A DNA stretch of 64,000 nucleotides from JAMXLO01 sp963719805 (lineage in GTDB: Bacteria; Pseudomonadota; Alphaproteobacteria; Acetobacterales; Acetobacteraceae), in contig CAVRDF010000003.1 in NCBI GenBank assembly GCA_963719805.1, positions 434,001 to 498,000 of the forward strand, written 5' to 3'. Shown in pieces: positions 32,881-41,984 of the stretch. Every line of letters starts with the position of its first letter. The stretch's first letter is position 1. The translations under genes and the position numbers were made by a program. The notes beneath the pieces were generated by a model. That model ran no database searches. It saw nothing but the letters and a program-made list of their open reading frames with translations, and had not been told where the DNA came from.

Positions 32881-34488
32881 ATGCGGATGCGCCGAAGCCT
32901 GCTGCTTGCCGCCGTTGCCACTGCCCTGTTCGCCGCAAGTGCCGCGGCGCAGACCGCTACACCGATCAAGCACGTCGTCATCATCTTCAACGAGAACGTC
33001 TCGTTCGACCACTATTTCGCCACCTACCCGAAGGCGACAAACCCGCCGGGTGAGCCAACTTTCACTGCGGCTCCCGGAACACCGCGCAGCAATAATCTGG
33101 CGACTGCCAACCTGCTGCAGCGGAACCCCAACACCAACCCCCTGAACGGCCCTGATGCCGCACTGCCGTTCCGGCTGGATCGCACGCAGGCCAACACGGC
33201 CGATCAGAATCACGCCTACACGGCCGAGCAGCAGGCGTACAACAACGGCAAGATGGACCTGTTTCCCAAATACACCGGCAAGGGTACGCCCGGCAGCGCC
33301 GGTGCCTTTGGCACCAAAGGCCAAGTGATGGGCTATTTCGACGGCAACACCGTCGCTGCGCTGTGGCATTACGCGCAGCACTTCGCGATGAGCGATAACC
33401 ACTGGAACGACACGTACGGTCCTTCGACTCCTGGCGCCTTGGAAGTCGTGTCCGGGCAGACCAACGGCATGAAGATTGTTGCCACCACCAAGCAACCTTC
33501 GACGCTCGACGCGGTGTCGTACTACATCGCCGACGGCCAGGGCGGCTGGACGATGATCAACGATGTGGATCCGGGCGCTGATACGTGCTCGGTGCCGAAG
33601 GACCAGGCGATGATGACCGGCAAGAACATCGGCGATCTGCTGAACACCGCCAACATCACCTGGGGCGGTTTCATGGGTGGCTTCAATCTGGAGACCAGGA
33701 ACGCCAATGGCACGACCGGATGTCAGCGCAGTACGCAATCGGCTGTCGTTGGCAAGGCGGTGGTCGATTACATCCCGCACCACAACTGGTTCCAGTATTA
33801 CCAATCCACCGCCAATCCGACCCACGCACGGCCCGCGTCGGCCGCTGCCATTGGGCACAGCGGTGATCCGGCCAATCACCAATACGACCTGCAGGATTTT
33901 TACGCCGCGCTGAAGGCCGGCAATTTTCCCGCAGTGTCTTACATCAAATCGGATGCCTACCAGGACGGCCACGCCGGTTATTCCGATCCGTTGGATGAGC
34001 AGTCCGGTACGGTCGCGTTGATCAACTTCATCGAGCAGCAGCCGGACTGGAAGGACACCGCGATTTTTGTCGCGTGGGACGATTCCGACGGCTGGTACGA
34101 TCACGCGTATGCCAAGCCGGAACATGCGTCGTTCGATGTCCAGGCGGATCAGGTCAACGGGCCTGGGAAGTGCGGCACCGGCACGGCGCCGGACGGCGTG
34201 GATGGCAAGCCGGTCAATGGCCGTTGCGGACCCGGCACCCGCCTGCCGTTCTTGGTGATCTCGCCCTGGGCGCGCGCCAATTACATCGATCACGCCCACA
34301 CCTCGCTCGCCTCCGTGGTGCGGTTCATCGAGGACAACTGGCTGAAGGGTCAGCGCCTTGGAGGCGGGTCTTTCGATGCCGGAGCGGGGTCGGTCGCCGG
34401 CATGTTCGACTTCAAGGGGCCGCGTCGCGTTTCCGCGCTGTATCTCGAACCTGACACCGGCAATGCTCTGAAGGCGCCGCCGCGCTGA
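32881..34488 (+). CDS. Secreted phospholipase C / acid phosphatase (phosphoesterase family)
   Basis: The product has about 535 residues from ATG 32881, with a signal peptide (RRSLLLAAVATALFAASAAAQ). The phosphoesterase family (non-haemolytic phospholipase C and AcpA-type acid phosphatase) is shown by HVVIIFNENVSFDHYFATYP with the metal ligands, FAMSDNHWNDTYGPSTPGAL, and DTAIFVAWDDSDGWYDHAY. The short DNHW..TYGPSTPG version is the AcpA-like group. It acts in the periplasm or outside the cell on phosphate esters. An earlier in-frame ATG at 32821 would put 20 residues before the signal and is less likely. Confidence 0.85.
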   Translation: MRMRRSLLLAAVATALFAASAAAQTATPIKHVVIIFNENVSFDHYFATYPKATNPPGEPTFTAAPGTPRSNNLATANLLQRNPNTNPLNGPDAALPFRLDRTQANTADQNHAYTAEQQAYNNGKMDLFPKYTGKGTPGSAGAFGTKGQVMGYFDGNTVAALWHYAQHFAMSDNHWNDTYGPSTPGALEVVSGQTNGMKIVATTKQPSTLDAVSYYIADGQGGWTMINDVDPGADTCSVPKDQAMMTGKNIGDLLNTANITWGGFMGGFNLETRNANGTTGCQRSTQSAVVGKAVVDYIPHHNWFQYYQSTANPTHARPASAAAIGHSGDPANHQYDLQDFYAALKAGNFPAVSYIKSDAYQDGHAGYSDPLDEQSGTVALINFIEQQPDWKDTAIFVAWDDSDGWYDHAYAKPEHASFDVQADQVNGPGKCGTGTAPDGVDGKPVNGRCGPGTRLPFLVISPWARANYIDHAHTSLASVVRFIEDNWLKGQRLGGGSFDAGAGSVAGMFDFKGPRRVSALYLEPDTGNALKAPPR

Positions 34489-34505
34489 TCCGGCTGGCAA
34501 TCGCG

Positions 34506-35789
34506 TTGCTGATGTTGGCAATTGGCGTGCCCGCATCGGCGCAGCCGTCGCCGGCCGATGCCCAGGCGCGGCGGATGCTGGCGGACGGCGAGAACCCGTA
34601 TCCGGTGCGGCTGGTCCGGCCCGCGCCGGCGCCACTGTCGGCCATGGCGCGGCTCGGCGAGAGCATCTTCTTCGACACCAGCCTGTCGGCGTCTGGGCGG
34701 ATGTCGTGCGCCTCGTGCCACAGCCCGGCAGAGCATTTCGGCCCGCCTGTCGACGCACCGGTGCTCGGCGTGCGGCCGCCGCCCACGCTGGCTTATCTGG
34801 AACGGCATCCGCCCTTCAGTGTCGGGCCGGACAAGGACGAAGACGAGAACAGCAGCGTGCCGTTGCAGGTTGCACTGGCCAGCGCCGCGACCCGCTCGCC
34901 CAAGACCGCACGCAACACAGCCGACAGTGCGGCAAACCTTGTCCCCCAGGGTGGCCTGTTCTGGGATGGCCGGGTGGACACATTGCAGGAACAGGCGATC
35001 CAGCCGCTGCTGAATCCGGCCGAAATGGCCAACCCGAGCCGTTCTGCCGTCGCGGCGAAACTCCGCCATGCGCGCTATGCACCGGCCTTCGCGCAATTGT
35101 TCGGCGCCGGTGTCCTGGATGAACCGAACCGGCTGGTGTCCGAGGCGATGTTTGCCGTCGCCCGCTACCAAATCGAGGAGCCCGCATTTCATCCCTACAG
35201 CAGCAAGTTCGACCAATGGCTGGAAGGCAAGGCCCGCTTCACGCCCGCCGAGATGCGTGGCTACGTGCTATTCAACGATCCGGATAAGGCGAACTGCGGT
35301 GGCTGCCATCTCGACAAGCCGTCCCCGGATGGGCTGCCGCCGTTATTCACCGACGGCCAATTCGAGGCGCTTGGCGCCCCGCGCAACACCGCTCTGGCTG
35401 CCAATCGGGACCCGGCATTCTTCGATCTCGGCATCTGCGGCCCATATCGCGACGACATGCACACAGACACCCAGTTCTGCGGCATGTTCATCACGCCGAC
35501 GCTGCGCAATGTCGCGAGCCGCCATGTATTCTTCCACAACGGCGTGTTCACCAGCCTGCAGCAGGTGATGGATTTCTACGCGTTTCGCGACGTGGCTCCG
35601 GCAAAGGTCTATCGCGGGACGAAATACGACGACATTCCAGAGCGATATCACGCTAACGTCGATGTGGTGGACCCGCCATTTGATCGTCAGCTCGACGGTG
35701 CGCCGGCGATGACTGCGCAGGACGAAGCCGACATCATCGCATTCATGCGCACCCTGACGGACGAGGCGGCCAACCCCGCGCCGCCATAG
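34506..35789 (+). CDS. Di-heme cytochrome c peroxidase family protein (MauG/CcpA-like)
   Basis: The exported protein of about 427 residues carries two c-type haem motifs, CASCH in the N-terminal third and CGGCH in the C-terminal half, which define the bacterial di-haem peroxidase family. Other family segments are SIFFDTSLSASGRMSC, GLFWDGRVDTLQEQA and HVFFHNGVFTSLQQVMDFY. The start is uncertain: TTG 34506 gives a short leader MLMLAIGVPASAQ, while the frame is open to CTG 34485, which overlaps the previous stop codon and would give a better leader with a basic residue. It reduces peroxide or oxidises an enzyme cofactor in the periplasm. It follows the phospholipase gene after 17 bases, probably in one operon. 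Confidence 0.85.
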   Translation: MLMLAIGVPASAQPSPADAQARRMLADGENPYPVRLVRPAPAPLSAMARLGESIFFDTSLSASGRMSCASCHSPAEHFGPPVDAPVLGVRPPPTLAYLERHPPFSVGPDKDEDENSSVPLQVALASAATRSPKTARNTADSAANLVPQGGLFWDGRVDTLQEQAIQPLLNPAEMANPSRSAVAAKLRHARYAPAFAQLFGAGVLDEPNRLVSEAMFAVARYQIEEPAFHPYSSKFDQWLEGKARFTPAEMRGYVLFNDPDKANCGGCHLDKPSPDGLPPLFTDGQFEALGAPRNTALAANRDPAFFDLGICGPYRDDMHTDTQFCGMFITPTLRNVASRHVFFHNGVFTSLQQVMDFYAFRDVAPAKVYRGTKYDDIPERYHANVDVVDPPFDRQLDGAPAMTAQDEADIIAFMRTLTDEAANPAPP

Positions 35790-35910
35790 GACAACCGTCG
35801 GTTGAGCGCCTGCCGACTTATCGAATGACAAACGCCCCACCGCAGCTTGCAATTCTCCGGCTAAGGGCCTCATTTGGAGACAAAGTTGAGATCAGTCAGG
35901 AGACAGCGGG

Positions 35911-36381
35911 TTGGCCGGGTACGAGCCGTGGAGCCGTGAGCGTGGCGCCGAGTTCATCGCCCGCGAAAGCCAGCGCAAAGGCGCGACGCTGCCGATACTG
36001 CACGCGTTGCAGGAGGCGTTCGGCTACGTCCACGCCGAAGCTGTGCCGATGATCGCTGAAACGCTGAACCTCACACGCGCCGAGGTGCATGGCGTCGTGA
36101 GCTTCTATCACGACTTCCGCCGTGAACCGCCGGGCCGGCACGTGCTGCGGCTGTGCCGGGCCGAAGCCTGTCAGTCTCTGGGAGCTGACGCGCTGGCCGC
36201 GCACGTGCGGGGGCGCCTTGGTGTCGATTGGCACGACACCACGGCCGATGGCGCGGTAACCCTGGAACCTGTGTTCTGCCTCGGCCTGTGCTCGATTGGC
36301 CCCTCCGCAATGCTGGATGGCGCGCCGCTCGCGCGCCTCGACAGCGCGAAGATCGATTCGGCCCTGGAGCGGGCGCGATGA
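35911..36381 (+). CDS. fdsG: NAD-dependent formate dehydrogenase gamma subunit
   Basis: The 156-residue NuoE-like subunit starts at TTG 35911 behind AGGAG. The [2Fe-2S] ligands are Cys82 and Cys87 (RLCRAEACQS) and Cys123 and Cys127 (VFCLGLCSIG). It shuttles electrons in the soluble Fds complex that oxidises formate to CO2 with NAD. It is the first gene of fdsG-fdsB-fdsA-fdhD-fdsD and overlaps fdsB by 4 bases (ATGA). Confidence 0.94.
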   Translation: MAGYEPWSRERGAEFIARESQRKGATLPILHALQEAFGYVHAEAVPMIAETLNLTRAEVHGVVSFYHDFRREPPGRHVLRLCRAEACQSLGADALAAHVRGRLGVDWHDTTADGAVTLEPVFCLGLCSIGPSAMLDGAPLARLDSAKIDSALERAR

Positions 36382-37895
36382 CCACCCGGGTCTATGTGCC
36401 GCGCGACGCCGCTGCGCTGGCACTGGGTGCCGACGCAGTCGCCTCGTTGCTCGCCCAGTCCGGCGACGTCGATGTTGTGCGCACCGGCTCCCGCGGGCTG
36501 TTCTGGCTGGAGCCAATGGTCGAAGTGGCCACGCCGGAGGGGCGCATCGCCTACGGGCCGGTCACCGTCGCCGATATCGGCAACCTGCTGAGCGCAGGCA
36601 TGCTGGCGGGCGCGCCGCACCCGCTGCGTCTGGGCCGTCCCGAAGACATCCCCTACCTCGCGAAGCAGACACGGCTTACCTTCGCGCGTTGCGGTGTCGT
36701 CGATCCGTTGTCGATCGAGGATTATCGCTCGCATGGCGGCATGCGCGGTATCGCCAAGGCTCGCGAGATCGGCCCGGCCGCGACGGTTGAATTGTTGACC
36801 GCGTCTGGCCTGCGCGGCCGCGGCGGTGCCGGTTTCCCCACGGGCATCAAGTGGAAGACCGTCGCTGACGCGCCAGGCGCACGTAAGTTCATCGTGTGCA
36901 ACGCGGACGAAGGCGATTCCGGGACATACGCCGATCGCATGCTGCTGGAAGGCGATCCGTTCGTGCTGATCGAAGGCATGGCGATCGCCGGTTTCGCCGT
37001 CGGCGCGACCAAGGGCTATGTCTATACACGCTCGGAATATCCGCACGGGATCGCCACACTCAACGCGGCGCTTGATGCGGCACGCCGCGACGGCCTGCTC
37101 GGTGCGCATTTCGATATCGAGCAGCGCGTCGGCGCCGGCGCCTATGTGTGCGGTGAAGAGACCTCGCTGCTTGAGAGCCTGGAGGGCCGCCGCGGCCAGG
37201 TGCGCGCCAAGCCGCCGCTGCCGGCGCATAAGGGGCTGTTTGGCGCTCCCACCGTGATCAACAATCTGATCTCGCTCGCCAGTGTGCCGATCATCCTCGA
37301 CAAGGGGGCCGAATTCTACCGCGACATCGGCTTCGGCCGTTCACGCGGCACCATGCCGGTACAACTCGCCGGCAACATCAGATATGGTGGCCTGTTCGAG
37401 TGCGGCTTCGGCATCACATTGGGCGAGCTGGTGAATGACATCGGCGGCGGCACGTTGTCAGGAAGGCCGGTGCGCGCGGTGCAGGTCGGCGGCCCGCTCG
37501 GCGCTTACTTTCCTCCGTCGCTGTTCGACACGCCATTCGACTATGAGGCATTCGCCGAAAAGGACGGATTGATCGGTCATGGCGGCATTGTGGTGTTCGA
37601 CGATACGGTGGACATGGCCGCGCAGGCACGTTTCGCCATGGAGTTCTGTGGCGTCGAATCATGCGGCAAATGCACACCGTGCCGCATTGGTTCGGTGCGC
37701 GGCATGGAAGTGATCGACCGTGTCGTCGCCGGAGAGAATCCCGAGGCGAATCTCGAATTGCTGCGCGACCTTTGCCATACGATGAAATTCGGTTCGCTCT
37801 GCGCGCTCGGCGGCTTCATTCCGTATCCGGTGATGAGTGCGCTGCAGTATTGGCCCGAAGACTTTGTTTCCGTGCGCCGTGAGGCGGCGGAATGA
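36378..37895 (+). CDS. fdsB: NAD-dependent formate dehydrogenase beta subunit
   Basis: The 505-residue NuoF-like flavoprotein holds FMN, NAD and one [4Fe-4S] cluster. The FMN/NAD region is GLRGRGGAGFPTGIKWK (residues 144-160) with FIVCNADEGDSGTYADR, and the cluster is bound by CGVESCGKCTPCRIG plus a later Cys in GSLCALGGF. The first 120 residues form the thioredoxin-like N-domain usual in Fds/Hox proteins, here without Cys ligands. The start overlaps fdsG; the open frame upstream is not NuoF-like. Confidence 0.95.
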   Translation: MTTRVYVPRDAAALALGADAVASLLAQSGDVDVVRTGSRGLFWLEPMVEVATPEGRIAYGPVTVADIGNLLSAGMLAGAPHPLRLGRPEDIPYLAKQTRLTFARCGVVDPLSIEDYRSHGGMRGIAKAREIGPAATVELLTASGLRGRGGAGFPTGIKWKTVADAPGARKFIVCNADEGDSGTYADRMLLEGDPFVLIEGMAIAGFAVGATKGYVYTRSEYPHGIATLNAALDAARRDGLLGAHFDIEQRVGAGAYVCGEETSLLESLEGRRGQVRAKPPLPAHKGLFGAPTVINNLISLASVPIILDKGAEFYRDIGFGRSRGTMPVQLAGNIRYGGLFECGFGITLGELVNDIGGGTLSGRPVRAVQVGGPLGAYFPPSLFDTPFDYEAFAEKDGLIGHGGIVVFDDTVDMAAQARFAMEFCGVESCGKCTPCRIGSVRGMEVIDRVVAGENPEANLELLRDLCHTMKFGSLCALGGFIPYPVMSALQYWPEDFVSVRREAAE

Positions 37896-37910
37896 CAGCG
37901 ACCCCATCCG

Positions 37911-37983
37911 CATGGCCGGGCTTGTTCCGGCAGTCAGTAGCGGCACGTCGCCACACCCGGTGGCCGGGACAAGCCCGGCCATG
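37911..37983. repeat. 20-bp-arm inverted repeat between fdsB and fdsA
   Basis: The arms catggccgggcttgttccgg (37911-37930) and ccgggacaagcccggccatg (37964-37983) are inverted copies with one mismatch around a 33-base middle. This is another dispersed intergenic family of alphaproteobacteria (core ggccgggacaagcccggcc). It lies in the only large gap of the fds operon and would form a strong RNA hairpin just before the fdsA ribosome-binding site (CAGGAGTAACTC). Confidence 0.8.
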
Positions 37984-38012
37984 ACGGTGAGGCCGTGCGG
38001 CAGGAGTAACTC

Positions 38013-40850
38013 ATGTCCCTGATCCAGGAACTCGACTACGGCACGCCGGCGGTTACCGCCGAAAAGAGCGTGACGCTGAGCATCGATGGCCATGACGTGA
38101 CGGTGCCCGAAGGCACCTCGATCATGCGCGCGGCGATGGAGGCTGGCATCAAGGTGCCAAAGCTCTGCGCCACCGATTCGCTGAACAGCTTCGGCAGTTG
38201 CCGCCTTTGCCTGGTCGAGATCGAGGGCCGCCCCGGAACGCCAGCTTCGTGCACCACGCTCGCCGCCCCCGGCATGAAGGTGCACACCGCGAGCGACAAC
38301 GTCCGCCGCCTGCGCCGCGGCGTCATGGAACTGTATATCTCCGACCATCCGCTTGACTGCCTCACCTGCTCGGCAAACGGCAATTGCGAATTGCAGGACG
38401 CCGCCGGCGAAGTCGGTCTGCGCGACGTGCGCTATGGCTACGACGGCGCCAATCACCTGAAGGCACCGATCGACGCGTCTAACCCGTATTTCCAATTCGA
38501 GCCGTCAAAGTGCATCGTGTGCTCGCGCTGCGTGCGCGCGTGCGAGGAAGTGCAGGGCACCTTCGCGCTCACCGTGCAGGCACGCGGCTTCGCCTCGAAG
38601 ATCGCCGCCGGCATGGACGAACCGTTCTTGGCCAGTGAGTGCGTGTCTTGCGGCGCCTGCGTGCAGGCCTGTCCAACCGCGACACTGATGGAAAAGTCAG
38701 TGGTCGATCTCGGTCAGCCCGAGCATTCCGTCGTCACCACCTGCGCCTATTGCGGCGTCGGCTGCAACTTCAAGGCCGAGATGCGCGGAGATACCGTCGT
38801 GCGCATGGTGCCCTGGAAGGACGGCCAGGCAAACCATGGCCATTCCTGCGTGAAAGGCCGCTTCGCCTGGGGCTACGCGCAGCATCAGGATCGCATCCTC
38901 AAGCCGATGATCCGTGAGACGATCACCGATCCGTGGCGCGAAGTGTCTTGGGAAGAGGCCATCGGCCGCGTCGCCTCGGAGTTCAAGCGCATCCAGGCGG
39001 AAGTCGGGAAGGACTCCATCGGCGTCATCACCTCTTCGCGCTGCACCGACGAAGAGACCTATTTGGTGCAGAGGCTGGCGCGCCAGGTGTTCCGCAACAA
39101 CAACACCGATACCTGTGCACGCGTTTGCCATTCGCCGACCGGCTATGGGCTGAGTAAGACATTCGGCACATCGGCGGGAACCCAGAACTTCAATTCCGTC
39201 GAGCATGCCGACGTAATGGTGGTGATCGGCGCCAACCCGACTGACGGACACCCTGTGTTTGCCTCGCGTATGAAGCGGCGGCTGCGTGAAGGCGCCAAGC
39301 TCATCGTTATCGACCCGCGCCGCATCGACCTGGTGCGCACGCCGCATATCGAAGCGAGCTATCACCTGCCGCTGCGCCCCGGCACCAACGTTGCGGTGCT
39401 CACCTCACTTGCCCACGTCATCGTCACCGAGGGACTGGTGAACGAGACATTCGTGCGCGAGCGCTGCGACACCGACGCGTTCGCCGAGTGGTCGGCGTTT
39501 GTCGCAGAAGCACGCAACAGCCCGGAGGAAGTGGCGAAGATCAGCGGCGTTCCGGCCGAATCGATCCGGCAAGCGGCTCGGCTGTACGCCGGCGCATGTA
39601 ACGGGGCGATTTACTATGGGCTCGGCGTCACCGAGCACAGCCAGGGCACCACCTCGGTGATGGCGCTGGCGAATCTCGCGATGGCCACCGGCAATATCGG
39701 ACGGCCAGGCGTTGGAGTGAATCCGCTGCGCGGCCAGAACAACGTGCAAGGTAGCTGCGACATGGGCAGCTTCCCGCATGAACTGCCCGGCTATCGTCAC
39801 GTGTCCATCCCGGCGGTGCGCGCGATCTATGAGGCCGAATGGGGCATGACGCTTGATCCGGAACCAGGCCTGCGCATTCCTAACATGATCGACGCCGCGC
39901 TGGATGGCTCTTTCAAGGGCATCTACATCCAGGGCGAGGACATCGTGCAGTCGGATCCCGACACCAAGCACATGATCGCCGGGCTCGCGGCGATGGAATG
40001 CGTTGTGGTGCACGATCTCTTCCTGAACGAGACGGCGAACTACGCTCATGTGTTTCTGCCCGGTTCGACGTTCCTGGAGAAGGACGGCACGTTCATCAAC
40101 GCCGAGCGCCGCATCAACCTGGTGCGCAAGGTGATGCAGCCGCGCGCCGGCTATGCGGACTGGGAGGTGACGCAGGAGATCGCCAAGGCGATGGGCTGCG
40201 ACTGGAACTACACGCACCCATCGCAGATCATGGACGAGATTGCGCGCACGACGCCGGTGTTCGCGGGGGTGTCGTTCGAGCGGCTGGAGCAGGGCTCGCT
40301 GCAATGGCCCGTGAACGACAAGGCGCCGCAGGGTACGCCAACCATGCACGTCGACGGCTTCGTGCGCGGCAAGGGCAACTTCATGATCACCGAGTATGTG
40401 CCAACCGACGAGAAGGTGGGCCCGCGCTTCCCGCTCTTGCTGACGACCGGCCGCATCCTGTCGCAGTACAACGTGGGCGCGCAGACGCGGCGCACCGAGA
40501 ACGTTGTCTGGCATGCCGAGGACATGCTGGAAATCCACCCGCAGGACGCCGAGGACCGTGGCGTGCGCGATGGTGATCTGGTCCGGCTGGCCTCGCGCTC
40601 TGGTGAGACCACACTTCGTGCCAGGGTGACCACACGGGTGGCGCCGGGTGTTGTATATACGACGTTCCACCATCCGACGACCCAGGCGAACGTGGTGACC
40701 TCGGACTACTCGGACTGGGCGACAAACTGTCCCGAATACAAGGTCACCGCGGTGCAGGTGTTGCCGAGCAACGGACCCAGTGAGTGGCAGGAAGAGTATC
40801 GCGAACAGTCGCAGCGCAGCCGCCGCATCGAGGCGGTACCGGCGAAGTAG
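38013..40850 (+). CDS. fdsA: NAD-dependent formate dehydrogenase alpha subunit (Mo/W-bis-MGD)
   Basis: The 945-residue catalytic subunit has a [2Fe-2S] domain with Cys52, Cys63, Cys66 and Cys80. The His/Cys [4Fe-4S] site is His112, Cys116, Cys119, Cys125. Two ferredoxin clusters follow (Cys167/170/173 with Cys220, Cys210/213/216 with Cys177) and a molybdopterin-domain cluster (Cys244, Cys247, Cys251, Cys279). The metal ligand is Cys372 in ARVCHSPTGYG, so this is a cysteine, not selenocysteine, enzyme. The C-terminal half is the MopB dinucleotide-binding domain. It oxidises formate to CO2 in the cytoplasm and, as in related enzymes, may reduce CO2 slowly. Confidence 0.96.
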   Translation: MSLIQELDYGTPAVTAEKSVTLSIDGHDVTVPEGTSIMRAAMEAGIKVPKLCATDSLNSFGSCRLCLVEIEGRPGTPASCTTLAAPGMKVHTASDNVRRLRRGVMELYISDHPLDCLTCSANGNCELQDAAGEVGLRDVRYGYDGANHLKAPIDASNPYFQFEPSKCIVCSRCVRACEEVQGTFALTVQARGFASKIAAGMDEPFLASECVSCGACVQACPTATLMEKSVVDLGQPEHSVVTTCAYCGVGCNFKAEMRGDTVVRMVPWKDGQANHGHSCVKGRFAWGYAQHQDRILKPMIRETITDPWREVSWEEAIGRVASEFKRIQAEVGKDSIGVITSSRCTDEETYLVQRLARQVFRNNNTDTCARVCHSPTGYGLSKTFGTSAGTQNFNSVEHADVMVVIGANPTDGHPVFASRMKRRLREGAKLIVIDPRRIDLVRTPHIEASYHLPLRPGTNVAVLTSLAHVIVTEGLVNETFVRERCDTDAFAEWSAFVAEARNSPEEVAKISGVPAESIRQAARLYAGACNGAIYYGLGVTEHSQGTTSVMALANLAMATGNIGRPGVGVNPLRGQNNVQGSCDMGSFPHELPGYRHVSIPAVRAIYEAEWGMTLDPEPGLRIPNMIDAALDGSFKGIYIQGEDIVQSDPDTKHMIAGLAAMECVVVHDLFLNETANYAHVFLPGSTFLEKDGTFINAERRINLVRKVMQPRAGYADWEVTQEIAKAMGCDWNYTHPSQIMDEIARTTPVFAGVSFERLEQGSLQWPVNDKAPQGTPTMHVDGFVRGKGNFMITEYVPTDEKVGPRFPLLLTTGRILSQYNVGAQTRRTENVVWHAEDMLEIHPQDAEDRGVRDGDLVRLASRSGETTLRARVTTRVAPGVVYTTFHHPTTQANVVTSDYSDWATNCPEYKVTAVQVLPSNGPSEWQEEYREQSQRSRRIEAVPAK

Positions 40851-40937
40851 CCAGTGCCGTTGGGCAGTCCCCCATCTCCGCCAGACGCTCCCTCTCCCGC
40901 GCTGCGGGGGAGCGATGCGGAGGTGGCGCCGCCCGCG

Positions 40938-41744
40938 ATGCAATTGATCGATCGGACTGCCTACCGTGGCGATGCCGTGAGCGCGGGCACCCGGGCCATT
41001 CCCGAGGAAATGCCGATCGCTTTCAGCTACAATCGCACCGCCTACGCGGTGATGTTGGCAACGCCCGCCGACCTGGAGGATTTCGCTCTTGGCTTCAGCC
41101 TGACCGAGGGCGTGGCGCGTAGCGCCGCGGACATCGAGGAACTGACGATTGTTCCTGCCGAACAGGGCATTGAGCTGCGCATGTGGCTGGTGCCCGATCG
41201 TGTTGAGGCAATCACCCTGCGGCAGCGGCGCCTTGTGGGGCCAAGCGGTTGCGGCCTGTGCGGCCTCGAAAGCCTCGCTGACGCAATTCGTGCGCTACCG
41301 CACATCGATGCAGCGACGCGCTTCGATGCCGCCGCCGTGCACGCCGCCATGGCGGCTCTGCCCGCCGCGCAAAAGCTGAACCAGCAAACCCATGCGGTGC
41401 ATGCCGCGGCCTTCTGGCATCCGCAGCGCGGTCTGGTCGCATTGCGAGAGGATGTCGGCCGACACAATGCACTCGACAAGCTCGCCGGTGCGCTCGCTCG
41501 CAGTGGTACATCAGCCGCAGAGGGCTTGTTGCTGCTGTCCAGCCGCATCTCCGTCGAGATGGTGCAGAAGTCGGCGATGATCGGTGCCGCCATTGTCGTC
41601 GCCGTGTCGGCACCTACCGCTCTGGCAGTCCGGCTTGCCGATGAAGCCGGCATCACGCTCATCGGCATCGCTCGCGCCGATGGCTTCGAGGTCTTCACCC
41701 ATCCCGAACGCATCGCCTCGCAACAGGTACAAAATGTCGCCTGA
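40938..41744 (+). CDS. fdhD: Formate dehydrogenase accessory sulfurtransferase FdhD
   Basis: FdhD moves sulfur from a cysteine desulfurase to the molybdenum cofactor of formate dehydrogenase. From ATG 40938 the protein has 268 residues (MQLIDRTAYRGDAVSAGTR) with the CxxC loop GPSGCGLCGL at Cys105 and Cys108 and the SRISVEMVQKSAMIGA segment. A GTG at 40854 would add 28 residues, but that part is Pro-rich and encoded by a dispersed GC-rich repeat, so the later start is preferred. It lies between fdsA and fdsD and overlaps fdsD by 11 bases. Confidence 0.93.
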   Translation: MQLIDRTAYRGDAVSAGTRAIPEEMPIAFSYNRTAYAVMLATPADLEDFALGFSLTEGVARSAADIEELTIVPAEQGIELRMWLVPDRVEAITLRQRRLVGPSGCGLCGLESLADAIRALPHIDAATRFDAAAVHAAMAALPAAQKLNQQTHAVHAAAFWHPQRGLVALREDVGRHNALDKLAGALARSGTSAAEGLLLLSSRISVEMVQKSAMIGAAIVVAVSAPTALAVRLADEAGITLIGIARADGFEVFTHPERIASQQVQNVA

Positions 41745-41949
41745 CAAGCTCGCCTACATGGCCAACCAGATCGGCAAGTTCTTCGCCCATCAGCCGCACG
41801 AACAAGCGGTGGCGGCGATCAACGATCATTTGGTCAAATTCTGGGACCCCCGCATGCGCGGCACGATCATCGCTCACCTGGACGATGTGACGCTCGATGC
41901 GCGGGTGAAGGAGGCGGTTGAACAACTCCGCGAAGTGCGGCAGAGTTAG
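41734..41949 (+). CDS. fdsD: Formate dehydrogenase delta subunit
   Basis: The 71-residue FdsD begins MSPDKLAYMANQIGKFFAHQ and contains HLVKFWDPRMRGTIIAHL, the family signature. FdsD is a small subunit of the Fds complex needed for full activity. The ATG at 41734 is inside the fdhD end in another frame. It closes the fds operon, 35 bases before the carrier gene. Confidence 0.93.
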   Translation: MSPDKLAYMANQIGKFFAHQPHEQAVAAINDHLVKFWDPRMRGTIIAHLDDVTLDARVKEAVEQLREVRQS

Positions 41950-41984
41950 TTCCTTAAAAGTAATATATCGTCAGGGAGACATCC

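Noticed and set aside
32860..34758. A 632-residue minus-strand frame opposite the phospholipase/phosphatase gene
   Set aside because: No recognisable domain, and the plus-strand gene has a signal peptide and intact active-site motifs.
39405..40943. A 512-residue minus-strand frame opposite fdsA
   Set aside because: Arg- and His-rich shadow protein; fdsA is fully supported by its cluster and Mo ligands.
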